Assembly: GCA_937988885.1 (NCBI GenBank) | Contig: CALKHR010000022.1 | Span: forward strand, 1-64,000 | Origin: an uncultured Roseiflexaceae bacterium | Lineage (GTDB): Bacteria; Chloroflexota; Chloroflexia; Chloroflexales; Roseiflexaceae | Reading direction: 5' to 3' | Length of the DNA stretch: 64,000 bases | Part shown: one piece after another, positions 47,387-56,651 of the stretch | Layout: the number at the start of each line of letters is the position of its first letter | Numbering within the stretch: the first letter of the stretch is position 1 | The notes under the pieces: generated by a model | What the model was told of the DNA's origin: nothing | Databases searched by the model: none | Seen by the model: only the letters and a program-made list of their open reading frames with translations | Position numbers and translations under genes: made by a program

Positions 47387-50319
47387 GGGACACTGCGCAC
47401 CTGAGCGGGCCAGGTACCACCCGCTTCAGGCTGGCGCGTCACCGTCAGACCCGTCGCGCACAAACACGCCCACACAAACGGCGAACGCAACAGCATCGCC
47501 TGCGGATGCTCAGCCTCGCTGCACGCAATCAGCTGGCGTTGCGCCTCCGCGAGCGCCGTGGGAGCGTCGTCTCCCTGCACCACCTGGCGGTAAAACGTGT
47601 CGAGAAACACGGGAACCGCCAGATCGTAGATCGGCCACAGGCTCGCCACCACCGTGGAAGCGCCAGCGGCCACCAAAGCCCGCCCGATGCCCAGCACCTC
47701 ATCGCCCGGCAGCAGCTCGCCTGCCGCACCCTCACACGCGGCCAACAGCACCAACGCGCCGCCCAACCCCAACCGCAGCACCTCATCGACCAGCAGATCA
47801 TCGTCGGCCAGTTTGATATGCCCCAACAAACCGTGCGCCGCGTTGAACTGCGCGTGAGTCGCGATATGCACCAACTCGTACTGCTGCAAGCCACCATCGG
47901 CAGCCATCTCGTTAATCGTGTTACGGTTGGCAGCTTCGCCAGCTAGGCGCACTGTAGGGCCAGGCCACAACTCGGCCACCTGCTTCAGCGATTCTAGCGC
48001 CACAGGCAGATCGCGCGCTCGCCCGCCGAACGTCTCACAGCCGATCAGCAGCGCCGAAGAACTTCGGCTCGGCAGCTTGGCATCGCGCACCTGCAGATCG
48101 AGCGAGGGCAATAGCTGGAGGATCGCCCGCTCGGCGAGCCACGCATCGCCCAGGTGCAGCGCCGCCCACGGGATCGCATGCAGCGGGCCAGTCGGCACGA
48201 TCAGCAGGCGGTGGCGGGGATGCAGCCGTGCGCGCAACTCAGGCGCCAACAGCCGATTCGCCAGCGCCCGCAGCACCGCCCACGGTGTGCTCGTTTTGCC
48301 CCGCAACAATGCCAGATCACGGAACGTGGTCAAACGATGCTTCGGATGGCAGGCCCGCTCGATCAACTCCTGCAGCTCGCTATCGAAGGGCGTACTCGTG
48401 CAGGTGAGTTGATCGGCAGTGATGCAGATCATCAAAATCTGCTGATCGACCTGCTGCGTGGTCAGCAACGTCCAATCGTGGCCATAGGCGCTGTTCAACC
48501 GCTCGCGCAGGCGCTCCAGATCGAACGGCTCGCCCTCGTTCAACAGCGTCACATTGCTGTAGTGCCGCGATTGGATCAGCGCGCTGACGTATTTGCGCAT
48601 CGTCGCATCGATCTTGTCGCTCGGCGCGCCCATTTTGATCTGGCTGCGCAGGCGATCACGCAGCCGATCCCGAAGCGCTTGCAGGCTGGGGGGCGGCGCG
48701 CTCACCGAGACGAGCAATTGCTGCTGAAGCACCACCGCGCGCTGTTCCTCGGCCACCATCACCAACGCAGCGAGATCCTCGCGCCGAAGCGCAAGCCGCA
48801 GCGTATCCTGGTACAGTTGGCTGGCCTGGCTGAAGAGCGCGCTGGAGGCGTGCTCGCTGATGATCCGATTGCGCAGTTTGGCCACCACGCTGCTCGCGGT
48901 GCGGTACTGTGCCCACGCCTCATCGAGATCGCCGATTTGCTCGCACGCGCGCCCCAACCCATGATGCGCCAACCAGGCATGCGCGGGGCGCTCGACCAGA
49001 TCGGGCAGTGCCTCGCGGAAGCAGGCGCATGCCTCGGGCAGTTCGTGCAGATCGAGGTGCAACAACCCCTGCTCGACCAAACATTCGGCGATCGCCTTTC
49101 GATTGTGACGCTGAACGAATACTGAGAGGGCGCGTTGGAGTTTCTCGAATGCGGCGCCGTTCTCGCCGCACTGCCGCAGCGCACATGCCTGTTCTAGCAG
49201 CAGTTCGGCGTATTCGAGTTGGTCGCCCATGGCGAGCACTGCAGGCTCAAGCTCGCGCAACATTTCCAGCGCGGCCTCTGGTTGGCCCTGCACTCGCATC
49301 AGCATCGCTTGGGTGCGCTCGCTTCCCAGGCTGAGGCGCTGGTTGCCGAGTTTGTGGTAGGTCTGTTGCGCGTAGCGATACGCGAGCGCGGCCAGGTCGT
49401 AGAGGCCGCTGTAGTAGGCGAGCGCGCCGAGGTTCATATCGCAGCCAGCCGCCAAATCGCGTCGCTGCGCTTGGGCGAACAGCGTGCGGGCCTGCAGGGT
49501 ATGTGCGATCGAGGTGGGATAATCGCCGAGCAGCGAGGCCAAGACGCCCAACTCGCGCTCGCAGAAGCCGATCCGCAGCGGTAGGTCGAAGCGCCAAAAG
49601 GTGGTCAACGCCGCTTGGAGGTCGGCGCGGGTGAGCTCGAACTGCTCGCGGCGCAACCAGATCCAGGCCCGTTCGACGAGCACGCGGGCCACCCAGATCG
49701 GGCGGTTGAGCGCGCGAAAGATCTCCAACGCCTGATCGGCGGCCTCTGCGGCGGCATCGAGTTCACCGCAGCTCGTCAGCGTCACGCTCATCACCATGGC
49801 GTAGCGCGCCCGATCGGCTTCATCGCCAGCGAGTTGTAGTAGGGCGGGTTGCTGTTGGGCCAGCGCGCGCGCCTCCGATGGGCGGCCCAACAGGTTGAGG
49901 TGGGCGATCTGCTCGTTGCGCGCTTGCAGCAGCAGTTTCCACTGCTGGGCCTGTTCGCAGTCTGCGACGAGTTCGTTCCAGGCATCTTGAAGGTGCGAGC
50001 CTTCGCCGGCCAGTTGGCGCGCTTGCAGCAGGCTCAAGCGGCAGAGGAGCATCGCGTTGTGATCGGCCTGATGCTGGAACAATTGCAGCGCCTGTTCCAG
50101 CGATTCGCGGGCGGCGGAGGCGTGTTCGTAGCGTAGTTGCGCGTACCCAAACACATAGGCGGCCCAAGCGTGTTCCGCTGAGCCTTCGGCACGTTCTAAC
50201 AGGCGTTGGGCGAGGCGAACCGCACGGCGTGGATGCTTTTCAGCTAACCGTAACAGTCGGGTGTGTAACAATGGTGGGGTTGTGGGTGTTGAATGATGTT
50301 CAGGTGTCGTCTGGTACAT
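47383..50319 (-). CDS. TPR-CHAT caspase-like protease
   Basis: 978 residues from ATG 50319 (GAGGAA site). The first 650 residues are TPR repeats (for example LRIGFCERELGVLASLLGDY, YSGLYDLAALAYRYAQQTYHKL, LHELPEACACFREALPDL). The C-terminal CHAT domain has the His/Cys dyad, H822 in VHIATHAQF and C862 in LLAACEGAAG, plus GDEVLGIGRALVAAGASTVVASLWPI. CHAT proteases act in caspase-like and defence systems (gasdermin cleavage, Craspase). It overlaps the end of the zinc-finger gene upstream by 20 bases, so it belongs to that operon. The substrate may be the small secreted peptide or a local protein; unknown. Confidence 0.88.
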   Translation of the reverse strand: MYQTTPEHHSTPTTPPLLHTRLLRLAEKHPRRAVRLAQRLLERAEGSAEHAWAAYVFGYAQLRYEHASAARESLEQALQLFQHQADHNAMLLCRLSLLQARQLAGEGSHLQDAWNELVADCEQAQQWKLLLQARNEQIAHLNLLGRPSEARALAQQQPALLQLAGDEADRARYAMVMSVTLTSCGELDAAAEAADQALEIFRALNRPIWVARVLVERAWIWLRREQFELTRADLQAALTTFWRFDLPLRIGFCERELGVLASLLGDYPTSIAHTLQARTLFAQAQRRDLAAGCDMNLGALAYYSGLYDLAALAYRYAQQTYHKLGNQRLSLGSERTQAMLMRVQGQPEAALEMLRELEPAVLAMGDQLEYAELLLEQACALRQCGENGAAFEKLQRALSVFVQRHNRKAIAECLVEQGLLHLDLHELPEACACFREALPDLVERPAHAWLAHHGLGRACEQIGDLDEAWAQYRTASSVVAKLRNRIISEHASSALFSQASQLYQDTLRLALRREDLAALVMVAEEQRAVVLQQQLLVSVSAPPPSLQALRDRLRDRLRSQIKMGAPSDKIDATMRKYVSALIQSRHYSNVTLLNEGEPFDLERLRERLNSAYGHDWTLLTTQQVDQQILMICITADQLTCTSTPFDSELQELIERACHPKHRLTTFRDLALLRGKTSTPWAVLRALANRLLAPELRARLHPRHRLLIVPTGPLHAIPWAALHLGDAWLAERAILQLLPSLDLQVRDAKLPSRSSSALLIGCETFGGRARDLPVALESLKQVAELWPGPTVRLAGEAANRNTINEMAADGGLQQYELVHIATHAQFNAAHGLLGHIKLADDDLLVDEVLRLGLGGALVLLAACEGAAGELLPGDEVLGIGRALVAAGASTVVASLWPIYDLAVPVFLDTFYRQVVQGDDAPTALAEAQRQLIACSEAEHPQAMLLRSPFVWACLCATGLTVTRQPEAGGTWPAQVRSVP

Positions 50320-51079
50320 ATTCCTCGATGCTGACCTGCATAGGCGGCCCAACTTGATCTGCCAGTAGCGCATCGGGCATCGAACATATCTGCGCTTGGC
50401 CTTGGGCGTCGAATGGCGCAGTAAAACGGTGTTCACCAATGGTGATGACTGCTGTGCCGCTGATCGGCGGCACGATCAGCACCTTGATCGTCCAAGTAGA
50501 GGCGTGTTGCTGCATGGAAATGCTGATCTGATGATTCGCTTGTTCTTCCTCCGCCACCACCATCTCGTCATCGGCATCGCCCCAAGCGTTACCAAGCAAC
50601 CGCTGCATGCCAAACACCGAGTGGAGGAATACGCGCGATAATTCGATGACGGGCAGGTGCAGTGGGACGCGGGGCGTTCGTGTTGGGAGGGGTGCGGGCG
50701 AACGACGGGGCAATGGAGGAAGCTCGTTTGCTTCTTGAGCTTGCAGTAGGGTATTGGTTATCTCATAAACCTCGCTACACTCTTCGCAAAGCAGCAGATG
50801 CCACCACAATACAGGATCGTGTCGAAGTGCGGCGAGTTCGCCATGTTCTCGTTCGTATTCAATATATGTATCAAGACGATAATGTTGGATTTCGCAGGAA
50901 CTTGCTTCTTTTAAGGCTTGAGTACCAATAAGCTCACCTGCTAGCATTGCAAGTGCGCCGTGACACGTAAGGCACTGTTGTACGTGCTTGATCAAAGCAT
51001 CTTGCGGTGGGGATGGATCAGAACCAAAAGCTGTTTGCTCCAGCCACTGCCGTAGATCCGAACAAGAATTTTGCAACAT
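50300..51079 (-). CDS. Soluble double zinc-finger (anti-sigma-like) protein
   Basis: 259 residues with two H-x3-C-x2-C fingers: H32-C36-C39 (HVQQCLTC) and H94-C98-C101 (HLLLCEEC), each like the ZAS/zf-HC2 finger of anti-sigma factors. A Pro-rich linker (PPLPRRSPAPLPTRTP) follows, and a C-terminal beta-rich part has WTIKVLIVPPISGTAVITIG. No membrane segment, unlike the partner of the ECF sigma. It lies between the sigma-like gene and the CHAT gene, all on the minus strand, so it is probably the cytoplasmic link from one to the other. Confidence 0.75.
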   Translation of the reverse strand: MLQNSCSDLRQWLEQTAFGSDPSPPQDALIKHVQQCLTCHGALAMLAGELIGTQALKEASSCEIQHYRLDTYIEYEREHGELAALRHDPVLWWHLLLCEECSEVYEITNTLLQAQEANELPPLPRRSPAPLPTRTPRVPLHLPVIELSRVFLHSVFGMQRLLGNAWGDADDEMVVAEEEQANHQISISMQQHASTWTIKVLIVPPISGTAVITIGEHRFTAPFDAQGQAQICSMPDALLADQVGPPMQVSIEEYVPDDT

Positions 51080-51209
51080 ATCACATACCTTTATTGGCCG
51101 CGTACTCCTCTTACATCATGTACCCATTAGGTATGGATTGCGCTTGTTTTTTTGGTAGCATCCTGCTGCTTCGTTTGAACAAGCAACAATCACTACCAAT
51201 AAGACGGCA

Positions 51210-51989
51210 TCAAGGCTGCATGGTTTCTTCGTAATCGGAGCGCCAAGTGCGGATGGTGGGATGTTCGCGCAGGATGGTGCGCACCTGTAGGAGCAGTGCA
51301 CGCACTCGCGAGGGGTGCAGGTGCACGAGCGAGCCAATTTCGGAACTTGATAGTTCGTCGATCACCCAAAGTTGGAAGAAGTGAGCCAAACGGTTATCGG
51401 GATGTTTGGACAAAATCTCCATGATATGCTGGTACAACTGATGCCCATTGGCGATCTGTTCAGCAGTGGGGGTGCAGTCCACCGGCTCCGTATCTGCAGT
51501 GAGCTTATTCAGCGATTCTGGCCGAACGGCCCGCTTCGAGCGGCGGCTGTCGCGCAGGTGGCGGCGCACGCTCTGCACCACCACGCGGTTCGCCCAGATC
51601 TCCAGGCGACTTTGGTAGCGATAGCTCGGCAGGGCGCGCACAAGCTCGGTGCGGGCGATCTGCGCCAAATCGTCGCTATCGATCGCGTGGTCGCTCGACC
51701 ACCATAAGCCGGTGCGCCGCAAGATAACCAACACCTGAGACATCCATTCGGCCCACGCCTGCACATGATCCGCTTGGGCACTATCTCGCAATGCTGCAAC
51801 CTTCCGATGCTCTGTGTGATAGTGCATCACAGCCGTGCGTATTTGTTCGATGCTCGCCTGCTCATCGAGCAGTGATTCAAGTTCTAGAGCATACTGTTGG
51901 CATGTATCGGTATCGAGATCCCAACCAAACTCGTCGTTACACGCTTGAACCACAGAGAGATAATCGGGGACAGTTGCTATTTGGCGCAT
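51210..51989 (-). CDS. Sigma-70-like regulator of the CHAT operon
   Basis: 259 residues. An N-terminal part of about 100 residues is unlike usual sigma factors; then region 2-like SDDLAQIARTELVRALPSYRYQS followed by LEIWANRVVVQSVRRHLRDSRR, and region 4-like IDELSSSEIGSLVHLHPSRVRALLLQVRTILREH, a helix-turn-helix. It may be a divergent ECF sigma or a DNA-binding derivative that no longer binds core polymerase. It precedes the zinc-finger gene by 130 bases. A GGAG ribosome site and an upstream A+T-rich promoter region fit its role as first gene. Confidence 0.75.
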   Translation of the reverse strand: MRQIATVPDYLSVVQACNDEFGWDLDTDTCQQYALELESLLDEQASIEQIRTAVMHYHTEHRKVAALRDSAQADHVQAWAEWMSQVLVILRRTGLWWSSDHAIDSDDLAQIARTELVRALPSYRYQSRLEIWANRVVVQSVRRHLRDSRRSKRAVRPESLNKLTADTEPVDCTPTAEQIANGHQLYQHIMEILSKHPDNRLAHFFQLWVIDELSSSEIGSLVHLHPSRVRALLLQVRTILREHPTIRTWRSDYEETMQP

Positions 51990-52156
51990 GATTCATGCTC
52001 CATAAATTGATGGAGGTGACCCGTTTTTTGCGCTGGAACAGGCTGATTGGCTGTGTGAGGTCTGAACTAGACAGCACGGAGTGCTGCGAAACACAACAGG
52101 CAAACGTATGGAATGTGTAGCATTGTTGGAATGTTAACAAGGATGCCATTGTTCCT

Positions 52157-52182
52157 ATTATACTCTAGAATTGAACCAATTC
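52157..52182 (-). promoter_or_regulatory. Promoter and operator palindrome of the sigma-like gene
   Basis: The minus-strand -10 TATAAT is at 52157-52162. Just upstream of it (52168-52182), GAATTGGTTCAATTC is a 15-base palindrome with 6-base arms. The spot normally holding the -35 box has no TTGACA-like hexamer, so an activator or repressor bound at the palindrome may control expression. It gives a leader of about 160 bases. Confidence 0.5.
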
Positions 52183-52399
52183 ATTACTCATATTCTAAAG
52201 AAAAATTCATTCTTGGCGCTATAATGAGGAAATTGCCTAACGTATTGTAGCAGGGGTGAAAATAATAGTGATATGGAGTATTTAATGTTGTTGTATCAGG
52301 AGAAGAAATGTTTTTTGTTGGAAAATAGTTTTCTTGAAGAATGGTGCTAAAATCGTTGGAGAGAGATAATCTGTGGTAGCAAAATACGTGTTTGTGATA

Positions 52400-52433
52400 G
52401 TGTCGATGCGCTGCGTGAACAGGGCATCGACAC
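52400..52433. repeat. Dispersed hairpin repeat, copy 3
   Basis: GTGTCGATGCGCTG pairs with GGGCATCGACAC around a short loop, the same design as the copies at 38931 and 43511 but with one arm changed. Confidence 0.5.
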
Positions 52434-52491
52434 CTCCTTCTCTGGAGTGGGCTGCTATGAGTTGAAAGACCGTTGTGCGTGATACGCGGAT

Positions 52492-53054
52492 TTACGACAG
52501 CCCAGGAATGACGTATTTGAAGTTGCCTTCGCCCGCCGTCCGCTCCAGCTGTGCGATGATGCGCGGCGCATCGTCGTAGGGGCCTGCGATGAACAGCGGT
52601 TTGCCTTCCTCATCGCCCACCGGCACCTCGGTTGGATCATTCTGTGGCCAGGCCCCGTGCAGCAGGTGAATGCTCTGTTGAAAGACGGGGTGCGGCTTGA
52701 AGCCGTACTTCGCGGCGAACTCCACGCCCAGCGGAATGATCTTGGCGACCAGATCGAGCGATGTCGGCTGCATCTGGTAGTGTTCCCGCAGGAGGCCGTA
52801 CAACCCGGAACGATAGGCGTATTCGTCCTTAGCCATCTCGGTCTGCGAGTCCTTCACGCCTAAGCAGGTCAGATCGACCAGGTAGCTTGCTACTGCGATG
52901 CGACCTGAGTTGGGTGAACGGCGAGCGACCAATATGATGGCAAGCGACTCTTTGTCTGCCCAGTTCTTCGAGAGCAGCACCTCGTAGACGGGCCAGTGTG
53001 CGGCGAGCGCAAACCCGGTGAGGGGTTTCTCTTGTTTCTGCTTTTCTTCGACAT
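52492..53054 (-). pseudogene. Small conserved protein with apparent 1-base frameshift
   Basis: A clear C-terminal frame of about 162 residues starts at a weak GTG, but its reading frame continues upstream as EEKQKQEKPLTGFALAAHWP without a start codon. An ATG at 53054 begins MSKKSRNKRN in a shifted frame. One extra A in the AAAA run (plus-strand T-run 53042-53045) would join both into a 187-residue protein starting MSKKKQKQEKPL. The family resembles myxobacterial and Chloroflexota proteins of unknown function; landmarks are LVARRSPNSGRIAVASYLVDL and FIAGPYDDAPRII. It may be an error, a real mutation, or slippage. It follows bcp by 7 bases. Confidence 0.65.
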
Positions 53055-53061
53055 GCGCACA

Positions 53062-53529
53062 CTACTTCAGCGCCTTGAGCGCACGCTCAACGCTATCCTT
53101 CGGGCTGACGTTCACCTGTGCATCGGCGATCCGCCCCTCCTCGTCGATCACGAAGTGGCTGCGGATGATGCCCATGTATTTCCGCCCCATCATCGACTTC
53201 TGGCCCCAGACGCCGTAGGCTTCGGCGACCTTGTGCTCATCATCGACGAGCAGCGTGAAAGGTAGGTTATACTTGGTCTTGAAGCGCTGGTGCGATTTGA
53301 CGTTGTCGGGGCTGATGCCCAGGACGGTCGCGTTGCGCTCCTCGATCTCGAGGTAGTGATCGCGGAAGCCGCACGATTGTGTGGTGCAGCCCGGTGTGTC
53401 GTCCTTCGGGTAGAAGTACAGGATAACCCGCTTGCCTCGGAAGTCGGAGAGTTTGACGATTTCGCCAGTATCGCTCGACAATTCGAAGTCGGGCGCAAGC
53501 GCGCCAACTGTGAGTGTTTGTTCAGACAT
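53062..53529 (-). CDS. bcp: Thioredoxin-dependent peroxiredoxin (Bcp/PrxQ type)
   Basis: 155 residues. Peroxidatic Cys48 and resolving Cys53 are in TPGCTTQSCGF, the C-x4-C spacing of PrxQ/Bcp enzymes that reduce hydroperoxides with thioredoxin. APDFELSSDTGEIVKLSDFRGK and VILYFYPKDDTPGC are family landmarks, and SHFVIDEEGRIADAQVNVSP ends it. The start at 53529 has an AAGGAG site; an upstream Met in frame is rejected for lack of one. It is divergent from the deaminase gene. Confidence 0.95.
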   Translation of the reverse strand: MSEQTLTVGALAPDFELSSDTGEIVKLSDFRGKRVILYFYPKDDTPGCTTQSCGFRDHYLEIEERNATVLGISPDNVKSHQRFKTKYNLPFTLLVDDEHKVAEAYGVWGQKSMMGRKYMGIIRSHFVIDEEGRIADAQVNVSPKDSVERALKALK

Positions 53530-53653
53530 GCCTATCTCCTTTTCTATGCACGCTGGCATTGTATCGTAAAAATGATCGGTGTGTTACGCTTACTCGAATC
53601 TTGGTTGAGATCATTGAAAGCCGTGGTAGTCTGCGGCAGCAAGGGGCTTTGTG

Positions 53654-54121
53654 ATGAGCGATGTTGATCTACGGTTTTTACGGCGAGCGATTGAGCTTGC
53701 GCAACAGGCTCGTGATCATGGGAATCATCCGTTTGGCGCGCTGTTGGTGAGCGCCGATCAGCAGGTGTTGTTGGAGGCCGAGAATACGGTGATCACCGAG
53801 CGCGATGTGACCGGGCACGCCGAGACGAATCTGGTGCGCTTGGCGACCCGACACTTTTCGCCCGAGCAGTTAGCGACCTGCACGCTCTACACCAGTACCG
53901 AGCCGTGCGCGATGTGCGCTGGCGCGATGCACTGGGCGAACATCGGGCGGATGGTGTTTGCGCTGAGCGCGGCGCGTTTCTATGAGTTCCTTGGCTCGCC
54001 TCCCGATGAGCTGAAGATCGATAGCCGCGAGCTGTTCAGCCGCAGTCAGCGCCCGATCGAGGTGGTTGGCCCGCTGCTCGAAGAGGAGGGGCTGAAGGTT
54101 CATGAGGGGTTCTGGTTCTAG
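53654..54121 (+). CDS. Nucleoside/tRNA deaminase family protein
   Basis: 155 residues of the cytidine/deoxycytidylate deaminase-like zinc fold: H55-A-E57 (GHAETN) and P84-C85-A-M-C88 (EPCAMC) bind Zn and give the proton-shuttle Glu. NHPFGALLV at the start and WANIGRMVFALSA are typical of guanine deaminase and nucleoside deaminase relatives of TadA. Substrate (guanine, adenine or tRNA) is not decided. The ATG at 53654 fits AAGGGG at 8 bases; a GTG at 53651 is possible. A terminator follows. Confidence 0.88.
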   Translation: MSDVDLRFLRRAIELAQQARDHGNHPFGALLVSADQQVLLEAENTVITERDVTGHAETNLVRLATRHFSPEQLATCTLYTSTEPCAMCAGAMHWANIGRMVFALSAARFYEFLGSPPDELKIDSRELFSRSQRPIEVVGPLLEEEGLKVHEGFWF

Positions 54122-54297
54122 CGTCGGTGATGGGCGATGGAGGCGTTGCGAGGCTGTGTGTGGCGATGTGCGGCTGCGGCCAGCAAGCGCGAGCGGAGCG
54201 AGTGCGCCATCACGTTGCCCACGAGACGGCTGTGCCGTAGCGACGGGCGTTGAGGCGGCGGTTGCGCTTTTCTTCCAACCCAAACCAAACACATATC

Positions 54298-54331
54298 AAA
54301 GGGGCACGAACGCCATTGTTCGCGCCCCTTT
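54298..54331. terminator. Bidirectional terminator
   Basis: AAAGGGGCACGAAC and GTTCGCGCCCCTTT form a 14-base stem (one mismatch) between the convergent deaminase and dehydrogenase genes. Confidence 0.7.
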
Positions 54332-54350
54332 GGTGTTTAGAGAAGGGGTA

Positions 54351-56651
54351 TTAGCCGTGTAGTGCGCGCCAGATCTTCTCGTCGCGCAGCGGCATGTCCA
54401 GGTGGCGGATGCCCAGCGCGTCCATGACCGCGTTGACGATCACGGGCGTGGAGCCGATGGTGGCCGCCTCGCCGATGCCCTTGGCACCCAACGGGTTGCG
54501 CGGTGTGGGTGTTTCGGTGCGATCGACGGTGAAGCTGGGCAGCATGTGTGCGCGCGGCGCGGCGTAGTCCATCAGCGAGCCGGTCAGCAATTGGCCGTTC
54601 TCGTCGTAGACGATCTCTTCCCACAGCGCCTGCGCGATGCCTTGGGCGAGGCCGCCGTGTACCTGGCCTTCGGCCAGCAGCGGGTTGATGCGCGGGCCAC
54701 AGTCGTCGACGCTGAAGATGTTGAGTACTTCGACGTGTCCGGTTTCGCTATCGACCTCGACCACGGCGACGTGCGTGCCGAACGGGTAGGTGGTGTCCGG
54801 CGGGCGGAAGAAGTCGACGGCTTCGAGGCCGGGCGGGATATCGTCGGCTAGTTTGCCGTTGTAGGCGAAGTCGGCGATCTCCTCCAGCGTCAGCGAGGGC
54901 TTAGCTGCGCCCTTCACATGGTAGGCGCCGTTTTCGAGCACCACGTCCTCGGGGGCCGCTTCGAGCATTTGCGCGGCGATGCGGCAGGCCTTTTCGCGCA
55001 CGGTGGCGGCGGCGCGGTAGATCGCCGAGCCACCCACCGCCAAGCTGCGGCTGCCCATGGTGCCCTGGCCGAACGGCGTGACCGAGGTGTCGCCGTGCAG
55101 CACTACGATCTTGTCGAAGTCGGCGCCGAGTTGGTCAGCCACGATCTGGGCGAACGAGGTGACGAGGCCCTGGCCGTGCGGCGAGGTGCCCGTGAACACG
55201 GTGACGGTGCCGCTGGGGTCAACGCGCACCGTGGCGCTCTCGTAGCCGAACGCGCAGATCTCGACGTAGCTGGCGATGCCGATGCCGAGCAGCTTGGTGT
55301 CGCCTCGTTCGCGGCGGCGCTTCTGCTCCTCGCGCAGTGCGGCGTAGTTCGAGATCTCGAGCGCTTTGGTGAGCGCTTTGTCGTATTCGCCGCTATCGTA
55401 GACCAAGCCGGTCGGTGTGGCGTAGGGGAACGCATCGGGCGGGATGAAGTTGCGGCGGCGCACCTCAACCGGGTCGAGGTTGAGTTCTTTAGCGACCACA
55501 TCCATCATTCGCTCGATGTAGTAGGCGGCTTCGGGTCGACCCGCGCCACGGTAGGCGGCGACGGGCGTGGTGTTGGTGAACACGCAGCGGATGTCGATGT
55601 CGATCTCGGGGATGTTGTAGACACCCACCGACATCTGGCCTGTGAACAGCGGGATGTCGGGCGCAACCGGGTAGGCACCCAGGTCGGCCAGCACGCGCAT
55701 GCGCAGGGCGGTGATTTTGCCATCTGGCTCGACGGCCAATTCCATATCGGCGGCTTGAGCGCGACCGTGGGTGGTGGCCGACATGTGCTCAACACGCGTC
55801 TCGACCCAGCGCACAGGGAAGCGATACTTCAGCGCCAGGGCGGCCAGCACGATATCCTCGGGGTAGATGCCGATCTTCACGCCGAAGCCGCCGCCGACAT
55901 CGGGCACGATCACGCGCACCGAGTTCTCCGGCAGGCGCAGCGTCTGAGCGATCTGGCTGCGTGAGATGTGCGGGCCTTGCGTGCTGGTCCAGACGATAAC
56001 GCCGTTGGTGGTGGAATCGTAGTTGGCGAGGACGGCGCGGCCCTCCATGGGGATGCCCGACAGGCGTTGACTCACGATGCGTTGGCGCACGATATGAGGC
56101 GCGTTAGCGAACGCAGCATCGGCACCAGGCGTTTTGCGCTCCCATGTCCAACCGATGTTGTTTGGGGCTGCATCGAAGAGTTGTGGGGCGCCTTCCTTTG
56201 CCGCATCCTCCATGTTGGTGACGGCGGGCAGTGGTTCCCAGTCCACAATCACGTCGGCAGCACCATCGGCGGCGATCGAGGGGCTATCGGCGATCACTGC
56301 TGCGACTGCTTCACCAACGTGACGTACTCGGTCTACCGATAGTGCGTAGTGGCTGCGATGCTGAGCGCCTTCGGCTGGACCAGAACTGCCCTCACCTGCG
56401 CTGCTCATTGGCATCGGTTCGCACAATTTCGCGAGATCTGCCCCTGTAACCACTGCAAAAACGCCGGGGCGAGCTTGGGCCGCAGAGACATCGATCGATC
56501 GAATTTTGGCATGCGCGTACGGACTGCGCACAAACGCAACATACCGCATACCGGGCAACACCATATCGCCAACGTAGCTGGCTGCACCGGTGATCAGGCG
56601 CGCGTCCTCTTTGCGCTTGACCCGTACGCCCATCAGTGATGCGTAGGCCAT
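54351..56651 (-). CDS. Molybdenum hydroxylase large subunit (CoxL/XDH form II)
   Basis: 766 residues. Xanthine dehydrogenase/CO-dehydrogenase large subunit with molybdopterin-cytosine dinucleotide. It starts VKRKEDARLITGAASYVGD; MEGRAVLANYD and GGFGVKIGIYPEDI follow. The active-site loop is AYRGAGRP (Arg368), the form II signature, not the VAYRCSFR of true CO dehydrogenase. GIGEAATIG carries the catalytic Glu728. No FAD or 2Fe-2S subunit gene is next to it, so partners must be elsewhere or it uses another electron path. The ATG at 56651 has GAGGCG; an extension upstream is rejected. Substrate unknown (aldehyde, purine or aromatic). Confidence 0.9.
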   Translation of the reverse strand: MAYASLMGVRVKRKEDARLITGAASYVGDMVLPGMRYVAFVRSPYAHAKIRSIDVSAAQARPGVFAVVTGADLAKLCEPMPMSSAGEGSSGPAEGAQHRSHYALSVDRVRHVGEAVAAVIADSPSIAADGAADVIVDWEPLPAVTNMEDAAKEGAPQLFDAAPNNIGWTWERKTPGADAAFANAPHIVRQRIVSQRLSGIPMEGRAVLANYDSTTNGVIVWTSTQGPHISRSQIAQTLRLPENSVRVIVPDVGGGFGVKIGIYPEDIVLAALALKYRFPVRWVETRVEHMSATTHGRAQAADMELAVEPDGKITALRMRVLADLGAYPVAPDIPLFTGQMSVGVYNIPEIDIDIRCVFTNTTPVAAYRGAGRPEAAYYIERMMDVVAKELNLDPVEVRRRNFIPPDAFPYATPTGLVYDSGEYDKALTKALEISNYAALREEQKRRRERGDTKLLGIGIASYVEICAFGYESATVRVDPSGTVTVFTGTSPHGQGLVTSFAQIVADQLGADFDKIVVLHGDTSVTPFGQGTMGSRSLAVGGSAIYRAAATVREKACRIAAQMLEAAPEDVVLENGAYHVKGAAKPSLTLEEIADFAYNGKLADDIPPGLEAVDFFRPPDTTYPFGTHVAVVEVDSETGHVEVLNIFSVDDCGPRINPLLAEGQVHGGLAQGIAQALWEEIVYDENGQLLTGSLMDYAAPRAHMLPSFTVDRTETPTPRNPLGAKGIGEAATIGSTPVIVNAVMDALGIRHLDMPLRDEKIWRALHG

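Larger units (their letters stand above)
51990..52491. other. A+T-rich promoter region of the CHAT operon
   Basis: No gene. Clear fall in G+C. It contains a minus-strand TATAAT at 52157-52162 and an overlapping palindrome, and the third hairpin-repeat copy at 52400-52433. It is the likely control region for the sigma-like gene to the left. Confidence 0.55.
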
